Shown here one piece after another: positions 23,543 to 32,555 of a stretch of 64,000 nt of DNA; positions within the stretch are counted from its first letter, which is position 1, and every line of letters begins with the position of its first letter. The stretch comes from Mycobacterium sp. ACS4054. GTDB taxonomy: Bacteria > Actinomycetota > Actinomycetes > Mycobacteriales > Mycobacteriaceae. The position numbers and the translations under genes are program-made. The notes beneath the pieces are model-generated. The model was given only the letters and a program-made list of their open reading frames with translations, did not search any database and had not been told where the DNA came from. The DNA lies in NCBI RefSeq assembly GCF_001667275.1, contig NZ_LZHV01000058.1, positions 124,001 through 188,000 of the forward strand. The letters run 5' to 3'.

Positions 23543-24201
23543 ACGGGCAGGCGCCGGCGGTCGAGCGGGCCCTCGCGGGCGGTACCCCGCAGCGCGCCGG
23601 CTGGTTTCGCTTCTACTTCGAAGACCAGCGCTGGGAATGGTCCGACCAGGTGCAGCGCATGCACGGCTACGAACCCGGAACGGTGACGCCGACGACCGAG
23701 TTGGTGATCGGCCACAAGCACCCGGCCGATCGCAACCAGGTGGCGGCCACCATCGACGACATGATCGAACGGCGGGGGCCGTTCAGCACCAGGCATCGCA
23801 TCGTCGACACCCGCGGCGACACGCACGAAGTGGTTGTGGTGGGCGATCAATTCTGCGATGCCAGCGGCGACGTCATCGGCACCCACGGCTTCTACGTCGA
23901 CGTCACCCCGTCCGCCGACCGTGAGCGCGAGGAGGACATCAGCGCGCAGGTGGCCGAAATCACCGAGCGCCGCGGCGCCATCGACCGGACCAAGGGGATG
24001 CTGATGCTGGTCTACGGCGTCGACGAGGATGCGGCGTTCAACTTGCTCAGATCGCTGTCCCAGGTGCACAACATGAAGCTGGGCGTGCTCGCCGAACACA
24101 TCGCGCAGGACTTCTCCGAGGTCGCCAAGGAGGCCATCGCGTCGCGCTCACGGTTCGACCAGCGCCTGCTCACCGCGCACGAACGGGTGTCCGAGGCGTA
24201 G
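23527..24201 (+). CDS. PAS-ANTAR RNA-binding antitermination regulator
   Basis: The 224-residue protein has an N-terminal PAS sensor fold (residues about 20-125: WFRFYFEDQRWEWSDQVQRM, HPADRNQVAATIDDM, THGFYVDVTPS) and a C-terminal ANTAR domain (about 145-200: RRGAIDRTKGMLMLVYGVDEDAAFNLLRSLS) containing the conserved Ala, Ile, Lys and Met-rich helix that binds dual hairpins in mRNA leaders. ANTAR proteins prevent transcription termination after a sensory signal. GTG 23527 is used because a CGGAGCG ribosome site precedes it; the frame extends to 23440 inside the upstream gene. The target RNA is not evident in the window. Confidence 0.83.
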   Translation: MAWELDGQAPAVERALAGGTPQRAGWFRFYFEDQRWEWSDQVQRMHGYEPGTVTPTTELVIGHKHPADRNQVAATIDDMIERRGPFSTRHRIVDTRGDTHEVVVVGDQFCDASGDVIGTHGFYVDVTPSADREREEDISAQVAEITERRGAIDRTKGMLMLVYGVDEDAAFNLLRSLSQVHNMKLGVLAEHIAQDFSEVAKEAIASRSRFDQRLLTAHERVSEA

Positions 24202-24687
24202 TCATTCGGCCGGCGTCAGCCGCACCGCGCCCAGGTGCATGCGGTCGACCGCCTCGGCGAACTCGTCGCGCGTCGGTATGCGTTGATCGCGAAACTTCAG
24301 CCCGATCATGCGTTGTGCGCGCTGGACGCCGTACGACTGGGCGCAGCGCAGAAAGAGATCCGACACGATCTCGCGGTCGCGGATGAGCTCACCGCGCATC
24401 GTGGTCGTCTTGCCGTCGTAGACGACCTTTGCCGGGGCGCCGTCGCGGAAATTCTGCTTCCACGGAGCGCCGGTGAGCGCGTAGAGCTCACCGTCAATCA
24501 GGTGGGCGCTCAACGGAAGTGAAAACGGCCGGCCCGTTTTCCGTCCGGTGAAGCTCAGCACCATAAGCTGCTTGCGGGCGGGACCGGCGAGCGGGGTGCG
24601 CAGCAGGAACCCGAGAATCGGGTTGACGAAGCGCAGTAGGGCCGAGGGCGGGTGCCCGGCATCTATCGCATATGACTGCTCTGTCAT
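24202..24687 (-). CDS. Deazaflavin-dependent nitroreductase family protein (Ddn-like)
   Basis: The 161-residue protein fits the F420-dependent Ddn/DUF385 split-barrel family: an N-terminal amphipathic stretch (LLRFVNPILGFLLR), then MVLSFTGRKTGRPFSLPLSAHLIDGELYALTG, the family's cofactor-phosphate segment, and the following KVVYDGKTTTMRGEL. Members reduce quinones or nitroimidazoles with F420H2, usually at the membrane. It is convergent with the PAS-ANTAR gene (adjacent stop codons). The substrate is not predictable. Confidence 0.72.
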   Translation of the reverse strand: MTEQSYAIDAGHPPSALLRFVNPILGFLLRTPLAGPARKQLMVLSFTGRKTGRPFSLPLSAHLIDGELYALTGAPWKQNFRDGAPAKVVYDGKTTTMRGELIRDREIVSDLFLRCAQSYGVQRAQRMIGLKFRDQRIPTRDEFAEAVDRMHLGAVRLTPAE

Positions 24688-24766
24688 GCGCTTACCGTAC
24701 GGCCAATCGCGTTCCTCAGGTGTGATGTCGCCGCGGAGCGGGGGCCCCGCGGCGACATCGCGTACC

Positions 24767-25441
24767 TCAGGTGGTGATGGTGGTCTGGTCGTCGATGATG
24801 TTGGTGGCGTCCATCAACGGGCCTTGATCGGACTGCGGCCCCTCGGCGTTGAGCTGAAGCACGTAGACCGCGCCCTGGCTGGGGATCACCACGGTCTTCT
24901 GCGCGATGACCCGGGTGGCGCCGCCCTTCTGATACGTGCCGCTGAGCTGCCAGGCCTGGAAACCGCCGAGCGTGGACGCGACGCCGTCTCCGGAGCCCTG
25001 GTAGCCGGGCAGGTTCTGCACCTCTCCCGGCGCGTACTGGATGATCTTCGCCGGGTCGACGTTGCCGGAAAGCCTGGAGAACAGCGCCGAGATGGTCGGC
25101 GGGTCGGAGGGGTTGGTGGGCTGGGTCAGCACGATGCCGCCATACGACGTGCCGGCGTTCTGGTTGATCTGCCAACCGTTGGGCACCGGCAGGTCGACGT
25201 TCGGCCCGGGGTCGCCGTGGTGCACGGGCGTCTCGGAAATGTTGTTGTCCTTGACGTAGTCCGCGATCGTGTATTTGGCTTTCGCGGCCGGTGCCGCGCT
25301 GGTCGCCGACGACGTCGCGGACGTCGACGTGGACGTGGTGGTCGAGGTCGACGATGGGCTGCCGGACTTGTGGTCGTTGCCGCAACCGACGAGCGCCAAA
25401 CTCAGCGCCACGGAAATGGTTGCTGCCGTCAAATGTTTCAT
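24767..25441 (-). CDS. lpqN: LpqN-type lipoprotein
   Basis: The 224-residue lipoprotein has a signal with lipobox ALVGC (Cys20), a Ser/Thr-rich linker of about 25 residues and the LpqN/LpqT domain (YTIADYVKDNNISETPV, VDLPVPNGWQ). Together with the GH92 and flippase genes that follow on either strand it matches the M. tuberculosis order Rv0583c-Rv0585c, so lpqN is the likely identity. LpqN has been linked to cell-envelope assembly. ATG 25441 is supported by GGGAG about ten bases upstream; the frame to 25507 is not signal-like. It is divergent from the GH92 gene, with an AT-rich promoter region between. Confidence 0.85.
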   Translation of the reverse strand: MKHLTAATISVALSLALVGCGNDHKSGSPSSTSTTTSTSTSATSSATSAAPAAKAKYTIADYVKDNNISETPVHHGDPGPNVDLPVPNGWQINQNAGTSYGGIVLTQPTNPSDPPTISALFSRLSGNVDPAKIIQYAPGEVQNLPGYQGSGDGVASTLGGFQAWQLSGTYQKGGATRVIAQKTVVIPSQGAVYVLQLNAEGPQSDQGPLMDATNIIDDQTTITT

Positions 25442-25626
25442 CAATCCAATCTCCCGAAAATTGGGGCCGGTACCAGCGCCGGCCGCGCCGAAATGACAGT
25501 AGCCCAAATGGCGTGCGACTTTGCCGATATTTTTTTGAACTTTTTCCGGTGGCCGCCCGGCAAATCGTTATCCAATTCGGCCGGAAAACGCCCACCCGAT
25601 ACCGAGTTGTCCAGTAAGAGACAGGT

Positions 25627-28257
25627 ATGCGGTCACGAAGGGCCCTCGTCGCGCTGCTGGCGGCGTCGGTCGTCTTCATCGCCTTCGTCGCCGCGGCGCC
25701 GCCCATCGCGTACGACGGCGACCCCGCATTCGTGACCAATCCGGTCGACCACGTCGCCACGCTCATCGGCACCGGGACGGGCGGCGAGACGGTGGGGGAG
25801 ATCAACAACTTTCCCGGAGCCACCGTGCCGTTCGGAATGGTGCAGTACTCACCGGACACCGTGGGCAACTACGCCGGCTACAACTACGACAACCCCCGCG
25901 CCACCGGCTTCAGCATGACCCACGCGTCGGTGGGCTGCGCCGCGTTCGGCGACATCTCAATGTTGCCGACCACCAACGGAATTGGCGTGCAGCCGTGGAA
26001 GGGCTGGGAACGGATCGCCCACGACGACACCGAACAGGGCGTGCCCGGCTACTACACGGTGCGGTTCCCGCAGACCGGGGTCAAGGCCGAACTCACCGCC
26101 ACCACCCGCACGGGCGTCGGGCGTTTCAGCTACCCGCGCAACGGCCGCCCCGCGCTGTTCCAGGTGCGCTCCGGCGCGTCGCTGGCGGGCAACTCCCGCG
26201 CCACCATCCAAATCGGGGAGGACAACACCACGATCACCGGCTGGGCCACCAGCGGCGGCTTCTGCGGCAAGAACAACACCTACACGGTCTATTTCGCCAT
26301 GAAGTTCAGCCAGCCCTTCACCAATTACGGGACATGGGACGGTTTCTCGGTCTACCCCGGCGCCCGCGGCGCGAATTCCCCGTACAGCGGCGGATACGTG
26401 CAATTCCCGGCCGGGACGGTGCTCGAGGTGCGGACGGCGATCTCCTACGTCGGGATCGAGGGGGCACGCGCCAACTTGGCCGCCGAGGGGGCGGGGAGCT
26501 TCAACGACGTGCGCGCCGCGGCGGCGCGCGACTGGAACGCCAGCCTGTCGCGCATCTCCGTCGCCGGCCGCAACGCCGACAACCTGAACACCTTCTACAC
26601 CGCCCTGTACCGATCGCTTCTGCACCCCAACACCTTCAACGACGCGGACGGGCGTTACATCGGATTCGACGGCGTGATTCACACCGTGGCCCCCGGGCGC
26701 ACGCAGTACGCCAACTTCTCCGACTGGGACACCTACCGGTGCCTGGCCGCCCTGCAGGCGCTGCTCTTCCCGGACCGCGCCGGCGACATGGCCCAATCGC
26801 TGGTCAACGACGCCGAGCAAAGCGGCGCCCTGCCGCGTTGGGCATTCGCCAACGCCGCGACCGCCGAGATGAGCGGGGACAACGTGGTACCGCTCATCGT
26901 CAACCTGCACGCCTTCGGCGCCACCGACTTCGACACCAAGACGGCGCTGCGCTACATGGTGGACGCGGCCACGAAAGGCGGTGTGGGACTTAACGGTTAC
27001 GTCGAACGGCCGGGAATCGACACGTACCTGCAATTCGGCTACGCACCGTATTCGTATCAATTCCGCACCGACGGCTGGATCGCCGCCGCCTCGGTCACCC
27101 TCGAATGGTCGGTCGACGACTTCGCCATCGCGCGGTTCGCCGATTCGCTCGGTGACACGGTGACGGCCGCGGAATTCCAGGGCCGGTCGCAGTACTGGCA
27201 GAACCTGTTCAACCCGACCACCCGCTACATTTCGCCCCGCAACTGGACCAGCTTCTTCCGCGCCGGTCCGGCGTTCGTGGTGTCGCCCTCGGATTTCGGC
27301 CAGGTCGGATTCGACGAGGGCAACGCCGCGCAATACGTCTGGTGGGTGCCGCACAACGTCGCGGACCTGGTGACCGCCCTCGGCGGCCGCGATGCCGTCG
27401 CCGCACGGCTCGACAACTTCACCAAGAAGCTCAACGTCGGCCCCAACGAGCCCTACCTGTGGGCCGGCAACGAGCCCGGGTTCGGCGTGCCGTGGCTGTA
27501 CAACTACATCGGTCAGCCGTGGAAGACGCAGCGCACGGTCGACCGCGTGCGGGGCCTGTTCGGCCCGACGCCCGACGGCGAGCCGGGCAACGACGACCTG
27601 GGGGCGATGGCCAGCTGGTACGTCTGGGCCGCGCTCGGGTTGTACCCCAGCACTCCCGGAACGTCGATCCTCACCCTGAGCGCGCCGCTGTTCGATCGCG
27701 TGGTGATCTCGCTTCCCGGCGGCAAGACCATTCGGATGTCCGCGCCCGGGGCATCCGGACCGCACCCCCTCAAATACATCAGCGGCCTGCGCGTCGACGG
27801 CCAGGTCACCGACCAGACGTCGCTGCCCGAGTCGTTCGTCCGCACCGGCGGAGATCTGGCGTTCTCGCTCGCGGCCTATCCCGACAGGGACTGGGGCACA
27901 GGCGAATCGTCCGCACCGCCGTCGTTCGGCGCGGGTGGTTCGACGGTGACCGTCAACGCGCCCAACCCCATCGTGACGATCGCCCCGGGAAGCACGGGCA
28001 CGGTGAAACTCGACGCCCAACGGATGACCGCCGCCGCCGGCGGCTACACCATCACCGGGTCAGGCTCGGACCCCGGGATCACCGTGGCGCCGGTGGCGGG
28101 CCAGTTCTCCGCCGACGGATCGGCGTCCATCGACGTACCCATCACGGTCGCGCGGTCGGTGCCCGAGGAGTACTACCTGGTGACGCTGACCTCGAAGGTC
28201 GGCGAAAGTGCCCGCACGTCAACCATTCTCGTGGTAGTGCAAGCGGGAAGCGAGTGA
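25627..28257 (+). CDS. GH92-family alpha-1,2-mannosidase, exported
   Basis: The 876-residue protein has an N-terminal signal (ALVALLAASVVFIAFVAAAP) and a full-length glycoside hydrolase family 92 body: VDHVATLIGTGTGGETVGEINNFPGAT at the N-terminal domain, the DWDTYR segment, and PYLWAGNEPGFGVPWLYNY plus NDDLGAMASWYVWAALGLYP in the catalytic half. Calcium-dependent GH92 enzymes release mannose from glycans. It matches M. tuberculosis Rv0584 in length and position. Likely substrates are mannosylated envelope glycans such as lipoarabinomannan or host N-glycans. About 120 extra residues at the C-terminus form a beta-sandwich-like tail. Confidence 0.9.
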   Translation: MRSRRALVALLAASVVFIAFVAAAPPIAYDGDPAFVTNPVDHVATLIGTGTGGETVGEINNFPGATVPFGMVQYSPDTVGNYAGYNYDNPRATGFSMTHASVGCAAFGDISMLPTTNGIGVQPWKGWERIAHDDTEQGVPGYYTVRFPQTGVKAELTATTRTGVGRFSYPRNGRPALFQVRSGASLAGNSRATIQIGEDNTTITGWATSGGFCGKNNTYTVYFAMKFSQPFTNYGTWDGFSVYPGARGANSPYSGGYVQFPAGTVLEVRTAISYVGIEGARANLAAEGAGSFNDVRAAAARDWNASLSRISVAGRNADNLNTFYTALYRSLLHPNTFNDADGRYIGFDGVIHTVAPGRTQYANFSDWDTYRCLAALQALLFPDRAGDMAQSLVNDAEQSGALPRWAFANAATAEMSGDNVVPLIVNLHAFGATDFDTKTALRYMVDAATKGGVGLNGYVERPGIDTYLQFGYAPYSYQFRTDGWIAAASVTLEWSVDDFAIARFADSLGDTVTAAEFQGRSQYWQNLFNPTTRYISPRNWTSFFRAGPAFVVSPSDFGQVGFDEGNAAQYVWWVPHNVADLVTALGGRDAVAARLDNFTKKLNVGPNEPYLWAGNEPGFGVPWLYNYIGQPWKTQRTVDRVRGLFGPTPDGEPGNDDLGAMASWYVWAALGLYPSTPGTSILTLSAPLFDRVVISLPGGKTIRMSAPGASGPHPLKYISGLRVDGQVTDQTSLPESFVRTGGDLAFSLAAYPDRDWGTGESSAPPSFGAGGSTVTVNAPNPIVTIAPGSTGTVKLDAQRMTAAAGGYTITGSGSDPGITVAPVAGQFSADGSASIDVPITVARSVPEEYYLVTLTSKVGESARTSTILVVVQAGSE

Positions 28258-28266
28258 TCGCTTGGG

Positions 28267-30642
28267 TCAGACCATCTCGTTCTTGGTCAACCACCGCATC
28301 ACCGGCCAGCCGACGAACACCGGCAACCAGCAGGTGAGCACCCGATACAGCAGAACGGACGGCACGCCCACGGCGGCCGGCACGCCGAAGGCCGCCAACC
28401 CACCGATCAGCGCCGCCTCGACGGCCCCGACGCCGCCGGGTGTGGGCGCGGCGGAGGCCAGCGTCCCGCCGACCATCGTGACCACGGTGACGGTGACGAA
28501 CGTCGTGCCGCCGCCGAAGGCCTCGACGCTGGCCCAGAGCGCCAGCGCCGCGCCGAGAGTCGTTCCCGCACAACCGAGCAGGATCAGCGCCAGCCGCCGC
28601 GGCTCGCGGGCCAGCTTGACCAGGTCGGTGGTCACCTCGTTGAGCTTCGGGCGCACTTCGGTGGCCAGCCATTTGCGCGACTTCGGCACGAACAGCAACG
28701 TGCCGATGATGCCCAGCGCCACGCCCCCGATCAGGTAAAGCATCGTGGCGCTCGGCACGAAGTGCGACAGGTGCATCGAGGCGCCCGCGACCACGCTGAA
28801 CAGGATCAGCAGCAACAGGTGCACGATCACCTGCACGGCCTGCTGCAGGGCGACCGCCGCCGTGGCTCGCATCGCCGACAGGCCGCTCTTCTGCAGATAC
28901 CGGGTGGACAGCGCGAGCCCGCCGACGCCGGCGGGCGTGGTGGTCGCGGCAAAGGTGTTGGCCACCTGGACGAATGACAACCGCCAGTAATTCACCGACC
29001 CGTCGGTGCAGGCCCACAGGGCCGCGGCGGCGCCCAGATAGGTCAGCGCCGACACCGCCAGCCCGAGCAGCGCGTACCACCAGTTCGCGGTCCGCAGTTG
29101 GGAGAAGAACGTGGGGGCGGTGCTGACGAAGGGGTACGCGACGTAGACGAGCGCGCCGAAGAGCACCAGCTGGATGATCTGGCCGCGGGTGAACCGGGTA
29201 ATGGTTTCGGTCTTGATCTGGTCGGCCCCGGTCTGGCGCTTCACCTCCGCGCGGGCGGCCGACAAAACGGCACCCGGGTCCGGGACTGACTTCCGAACAT
29301 GGCGCGGCACAGCGACTTTCGTCAACCGGCGGGACGCGCTCAGGATGGTGTCCCGGTCGAACGCGTCGATCGCCGCGGCGACCGCCGACTTGGGGTCGTA
29401 CAGCGCCGACGTCGTCACCAGCAGCTGCGCGATGTCGGACTGCAGCTGCGCCTCGGTGGCGCCGTATTCGGCGTTGTGGAAGCCGCCGAAGAGCACGGCG
29501 CCATCGTCGACGGTGATCTCGTGGCCGCGCAGATCACCGTGCGCGATCTGCTGGTCGTTGAGGGCCCGCAGCGATTGCCACACCCGGTCCACCGGTGTGG
29601 ACTGCGCGCATCGGTCCAGCGGCGAGCCGTGGGGAGGCTTGTGCGAGTAGAGAATCCATCCGCGGTCGAGGGTGGCGACCGCGATCGTGGAGGTGTTGGC
29701 CAGGTTCACCTCGCCGACGGCGATCGTCATCAGCGCGCGATGCTCCACGGCGCGGCGCATGGACGTCACCAGGGGAGCGGTCTCGGTATCGCGCAGCCGC
29801 AGCTTTATCCAGAGTTGACGCAGCGTGCCGCCGCTGCGCTGATGCGGGCCGTACAACTCGATCACCGCCGCGCGGTCGGACTGCTCGCATCCGGCCGACA
29901 GGACGAGGGGGCCGCGGCCCGCCGGCCGGATGACGGTGAGCCTCGAGACGACGAACCCGCGCCGGGCCATGGCGCGCACGGCCGCCTCCAAGGGCACCTC
30001 CAGCGCCGGGGTGCCGACCACGAGTACCACCACCGAGCCGACGAGCCAGCCGACGGCCAGGCCCAGCAGGGCGCGGGCCGGCACGATCGCGCTGACCACG
30101 AGGTGGATCGGCACGAAGGCCAGCAGCAGCGCCCACCACCAATGCCGCCACCGCGCGGGCAGCCACGGCCCCGAGACGGTCAGCACCGCCGCCAGCATGG
30201 CGATCCAGCGCGGATCGTCGAGGAACTGGCCCAACACGGTCTGCAGGCGTTCGGAGAGGTCGAAGTGCCAGCGGGGCGCCGAGAACCCGTTACCGCCAAC
30301 CGACAGCGGTAGCGCCGCGAGCAGCGCGGCGGCCGCGTAGGCGCCGAGCAGTTTCCATTGCCGCCCGACGATCAGGCCGATCAAGATCATGAACGGCAAG
30401 GCCAGGATGGCCACGCCGTACCCGAGGTAGACGAGATCGGACTGCCGGGGGGAGAGCACCCCGACGATCTGGGAGATGGACTTTTCCAGCGCCTCCCATT
30501 GCGGCCGGGTGATCAGCGAGCTGGTGATCACCCCCGCGAGGAAGATCACGCTCGCCGCCAGGCGCAGGATGTCGTTGGTGCGCCGGGTCAGCGGCTGCAG
30601 CAAGCTGCCGGAAACGCTGATCTCGCGCCCGTCGACTCGCAT
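28267..30642 (-). CDS. Membrane protein: pseudokinase-like domain fused to a flippase-like (LPG synthetase TM) domain
   Basis: This 791-residue protein matches Rv0585c in position and size. Residues about 25-215 hold several helices (VIFLAGVITSSLI, LALPFMILIGLIV, AYAAAALLAALPLS). The cytoplasmic part, about 225-440, resembles an aminoglycoside-phosphotransferase/ABC1-type kinase (AHGDLRGHEITV at 367, then LFGGFHNAEYGA), but the Asn after HGD and the metal-binding DFG/DxD are not standard, so it may be inactive. Residues about 485-785 are the TM domain of the lysylphosphatidylglycerol synthetase/UPF0104 family, with VGGALASAAPTPGGVGAVE-like turns, a fold that flips lipids. It is convergent with the GH92 gene, 9 bp apart. 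Confidence 0.8.
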   Translation of the reverse strand: MRVDGREISVSGSLLQPLTRRTNDILRLAASVIFLAGVITSSLITRPQWEALEKSISQIVGVLSPRQSDLVYLGYGVAILALPFMILIGLIVGRQWKLLGAYAAAALLAALPLSVGGNGFSAPRWHFDLSERLQTVLGQFLDDPRWIAMLAAVLTVSGPWLPARWRHWWWALLLAFVPIHLVVSAIVPARALLGLAVGWLVGSVVVLVVGTPALEVPLEAAVRAMARRGFVVSRLTVIRPAGRGPLVLSAGCEQSDRAAVIELYGPHQRSGGTLRQLWIKLRLRDTETAPLVTSMRRAVEHRALMTIAVGEVNLANTSTIAVATLDRGWILYSHKPPHGSPLDRCAQSTPVDRVWQSLRALNDQQIAHGDLRGHEITVDDGAVLFGGFHNAEYGATEAQLQSDIAQLLVTTSALYDPKSAVAAAIDAFDRDTILSASRRLTKVAVPRHVRKSVPDPGAVLSAARAEVKRQTGADQIKTETITRFTRGQIIQLVLFGALVYVAYPFVSTAPTFFSQLRTANWWYALLGLAVSALTYLGAAAALWACTDGSVNYWRLSFVQVANTFAATTTPAGVGGLALSTRYLQKSGLSAMRATAAVALQQAVQVIVHLLLLILFSVVAGASMHLSHFVPSATMLYLIGGVALGIIGTLLFVPKSRKWLATEVRPKLNEVTTDLVKLAREPRRLALILLGCAGTTLGAALALWASVEAFGGGTTFVTVTVVTMVGGTLASAAPTPGGVGAVEAALIGGLAAFGVPAAVGVPSVLLYRVLTCWLPVFVGWPVMRWLTKNEMV

Positions 30643-30795
30643 GTGGTAATGATCCTTCGGATCCGTTCGGCGCCGCTGGCTGACCCCGCTCGCCGGCTCG
30701 TCGACAACTTAACGCCGATACCCGGTTGGCGACAGCGGCCACCCGCCCGCCGCGCGTAGGGTCGGGTAGGTAGGCGAGCTAGCGAATCGGAGGGC

Positions 30796-31749
30796 ATGAG
30801 CGTGGGCAGGACCGATAACGACAGCTGGGAGATCACCGAGAGCGTGGGGGCGACGGCGCTGGGGGTCGCTTCGGCCCGGGCGGCCGAGACGCGCAGCGAG
30901 AACCCCTTGATCACCGATCCGTTCGCACAGGTCTTCCTCGACGCCGCCGGCGACGGGGTGTGGAACTGGCACTCGGCCCCGCAGCTGCCGGACGAACTCG
31001 TCGAGGCCGAACCCCAGTTGCCGCTGCAGATGCAGGCGATGGTCGGCTACATGGCTTCGCGCACAGCCTTTTTCGACGAGTTCTTCCTCGCCGCGACGCG
31101 GGCGGGCATCCGTCAGGCGGTGATCCTGGCCGCCGGCTTGGACGCGCGGGCGTGGCGGCTGCAGTGGCCGGATGGCACAACCGTCTACGAGCTGGATCAG
31201 CCCCGGGTGTTGGACTTCAAGTTGTCCACGTTGGCCGACCACGGGTCGCAGCCCGCGTGCAACCGGATCGCGGTCCCGGTGGACTTGCGCCACGATTGGC
31301 CGACGGCGTTGCGGCAGGCCGGGTTTGACCCGTCGGCGCCCAGCGCGTGGTCGGCCGAGGGCCTGATGCCCTACCTGCCGGCCGCGGCCCAGGAGTTGTT
31401 GTTCGACCGCGTGCACGCCCTCACCGCCCCCGGTAGCCGGGTGGCCGTGGAGGCGCTGGGGCCGAAGTTCCTCGACCCGGAGTTCCGCGCCAAGCGCCGC
31501 GAGCGGATGGACCGGGTGCGGGCGCTGATGGCGCGGGTGGACCCGGACCGGGAGGTGCCGAGGACCGACGAGCTGTGGTACTTCGAGGAGCGCGAGGACG
31601 TCGGCGACTGGTTTCGTCGCCACGGTTGGAGTGTCACGGTCACCCCATCCGACGAGCTCATGGCCGGCTACGGCCGCGCGGCAGCCGACGAGGTCAAGGA
31701 CGCGGTGCCGGGGAACCTGTTCGTGGCGGCCGAGCGGCCGGGCAGCTAG
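30796..31749 (+). CDS. Class I SAM-dependent methyltransferase (mycobacterial Rv0726c-type)
   Basis: The 317-residue protein belongs to the large mycobacterial family of putative O-methyltransferases: ITESVGATALGVASARAAET at the N-terminus, PFAQVFLDAAG, the SAM-binding VILAAGLDARAWRLQWPDG around residue 108, ELDQPRVLDFK, and the AEGLMPYLPAAAQELLFDRV segment. Substrates of the family are mostly unknown, probably carboxyl or hydroxyl groups of lipids. It overlaps the convergent TVP38 gene by four bases. Confidence 0.88.
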   Translation: MSVGRTDNDSWEITESVGATALGVASARAAETRSENPLITDPFAQVFLDAAGDGVWNWHSAPQLPDELVEAEPQLPLQMQAMVGYMASRTAFFDEFFLAATRAGIRQAVILAAGLDARAWRLQWPDGTTVYELDQPRVLDFKLSTLADHGSQPACNRIAVPVDLRHDWPTALRQAGFDPSAPSAWSAEGLMPYLPAAAQELLFDRVHALTAPGSRVAVEALGPKFLDPEFRAKRRERMDRVRALMARVDPDREVPRTDELWYFEEREDVGDWFRRHGWSVTVTPSDELMAGYGRAAADEVKDAVPGNLFVAAERPGS

Positions 31750-32459
31750 CGGGGATCCGCTTCCTCGCGGTGGCCGGCGCGCCAGTGCCGGTATCCGCGC
31801 CGCGCCGCGAACGCGCCGACGATGGCGGTGATGCACCAGACGGCGATCGCCGCGTACGCCAACGCCGACGAGCGGTTCCCGATCGAGGCGCCCAGTGCGG
31901 TGTAGACGAACGCCCGCGGGACCGACCCGACGAAGGCGCCAACGGCCATCTGCCACAACGGAACTCCGAACGCCCCGAACGCGTACGAGGCCAGCGCATC
32001 GGAGATGCCCGGGACGAAGCGCTGACCGACGACCGCCCACAGCCCGCGGCGCTCGATCAACGCGTCGATGCGGTCGGTCCGGTTGGGCCCCAACAGCGCC
32101 CGCGCGCTGTCCCGGCCCGCCCGGCGGCCGATGAGGCTCGCGACGACCGCGGTCCCCACCGTCGCGCCCAGGGTGACGAAGACGCCGAGCAGCGGACCGA
32201 ACAGCAGGCCGCTGGCCGCGGCCAGCACCGCGCCCGGCACGAACAAGGCGCCCAGGACGGCCGACACCAGGACGTAGGTGACCGGCGCCGCCGGCCCCGT
32301 CGCCGACACCACGCGCCGCACCTCGTCGACGTTGATCACCCGCGCGACGGCCACCAGATAGAACAGCACGAGCAGGAACACGACGAACACGCCCAGCCGC
32401 ACGACGTGCGTGCGCCGCGACGCCGTGGGCTCCGGTGCGGAATCGTCGCCGTCGTCCAT
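31746..32459 (-). CDS. TVP38/TMEM64 (SNARE-associated/DedA-like) membrane protein
   Basis: The 237-residue protein has one N-terminal helix (LGVFVVFLLVLFYLVAVARV) and the VTT domain (VLGALFVPGAVLAAASGLLFGPLLGVFVTLGATVGT, then FVPGISDALASYAFGAFGVP and VGSVPRAFVYTALG). That domain has the G-x-x-x-V/I-P-R re-entrant loop of DedA/VTT transporters, recently tied to lipid scrambling and undecaprenyl phosphate recycling. It corresponds to M. tuberculosis Rv0625c. ATG 32459 begins an acidic cytoplasmic N-terminus; the ORF open to 33098 upstream is an antisense extension through the PLD gene. Confidence 0.83.
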   Translation of the reverse strand: MDDGDDSAPEPTASRRTHVVRLGVFVVFLLVLFYLVAVARVINVDEVRRVVSATGPAAPVTYVLVSAVLGALFVPGAVLAAASGLLFGPLLGVFVTLGATVGTAVVASLIGRRAGRDSARALLGPNRTDRIDALIERRGLWAVVGQRFVPGISDALASYAFGAFGVPLWQMAVGAFVGSVPRAFVYTALGASIGNRSSALAYAAIAVWCITAIVGAFAARRGYRHWRAGHREEADPR

Positions 32460-32555
32460 GCTGCAAGCGATTCTCCCGCACCCGCCAAACGCCTGACCGC
32501 GCGGGCGCGCTCGCCGTAGAGTTCTTCGGTGCCGGCCCGGGAAGGAGCAAACGCC

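Noticed and set aside
25957..28020. 687-residue minus-strand frame opposite the GH92 gene
   Set aside because: Shadow of the GH92 reading frame; no motif and unusual Arg/Gly/Val content.
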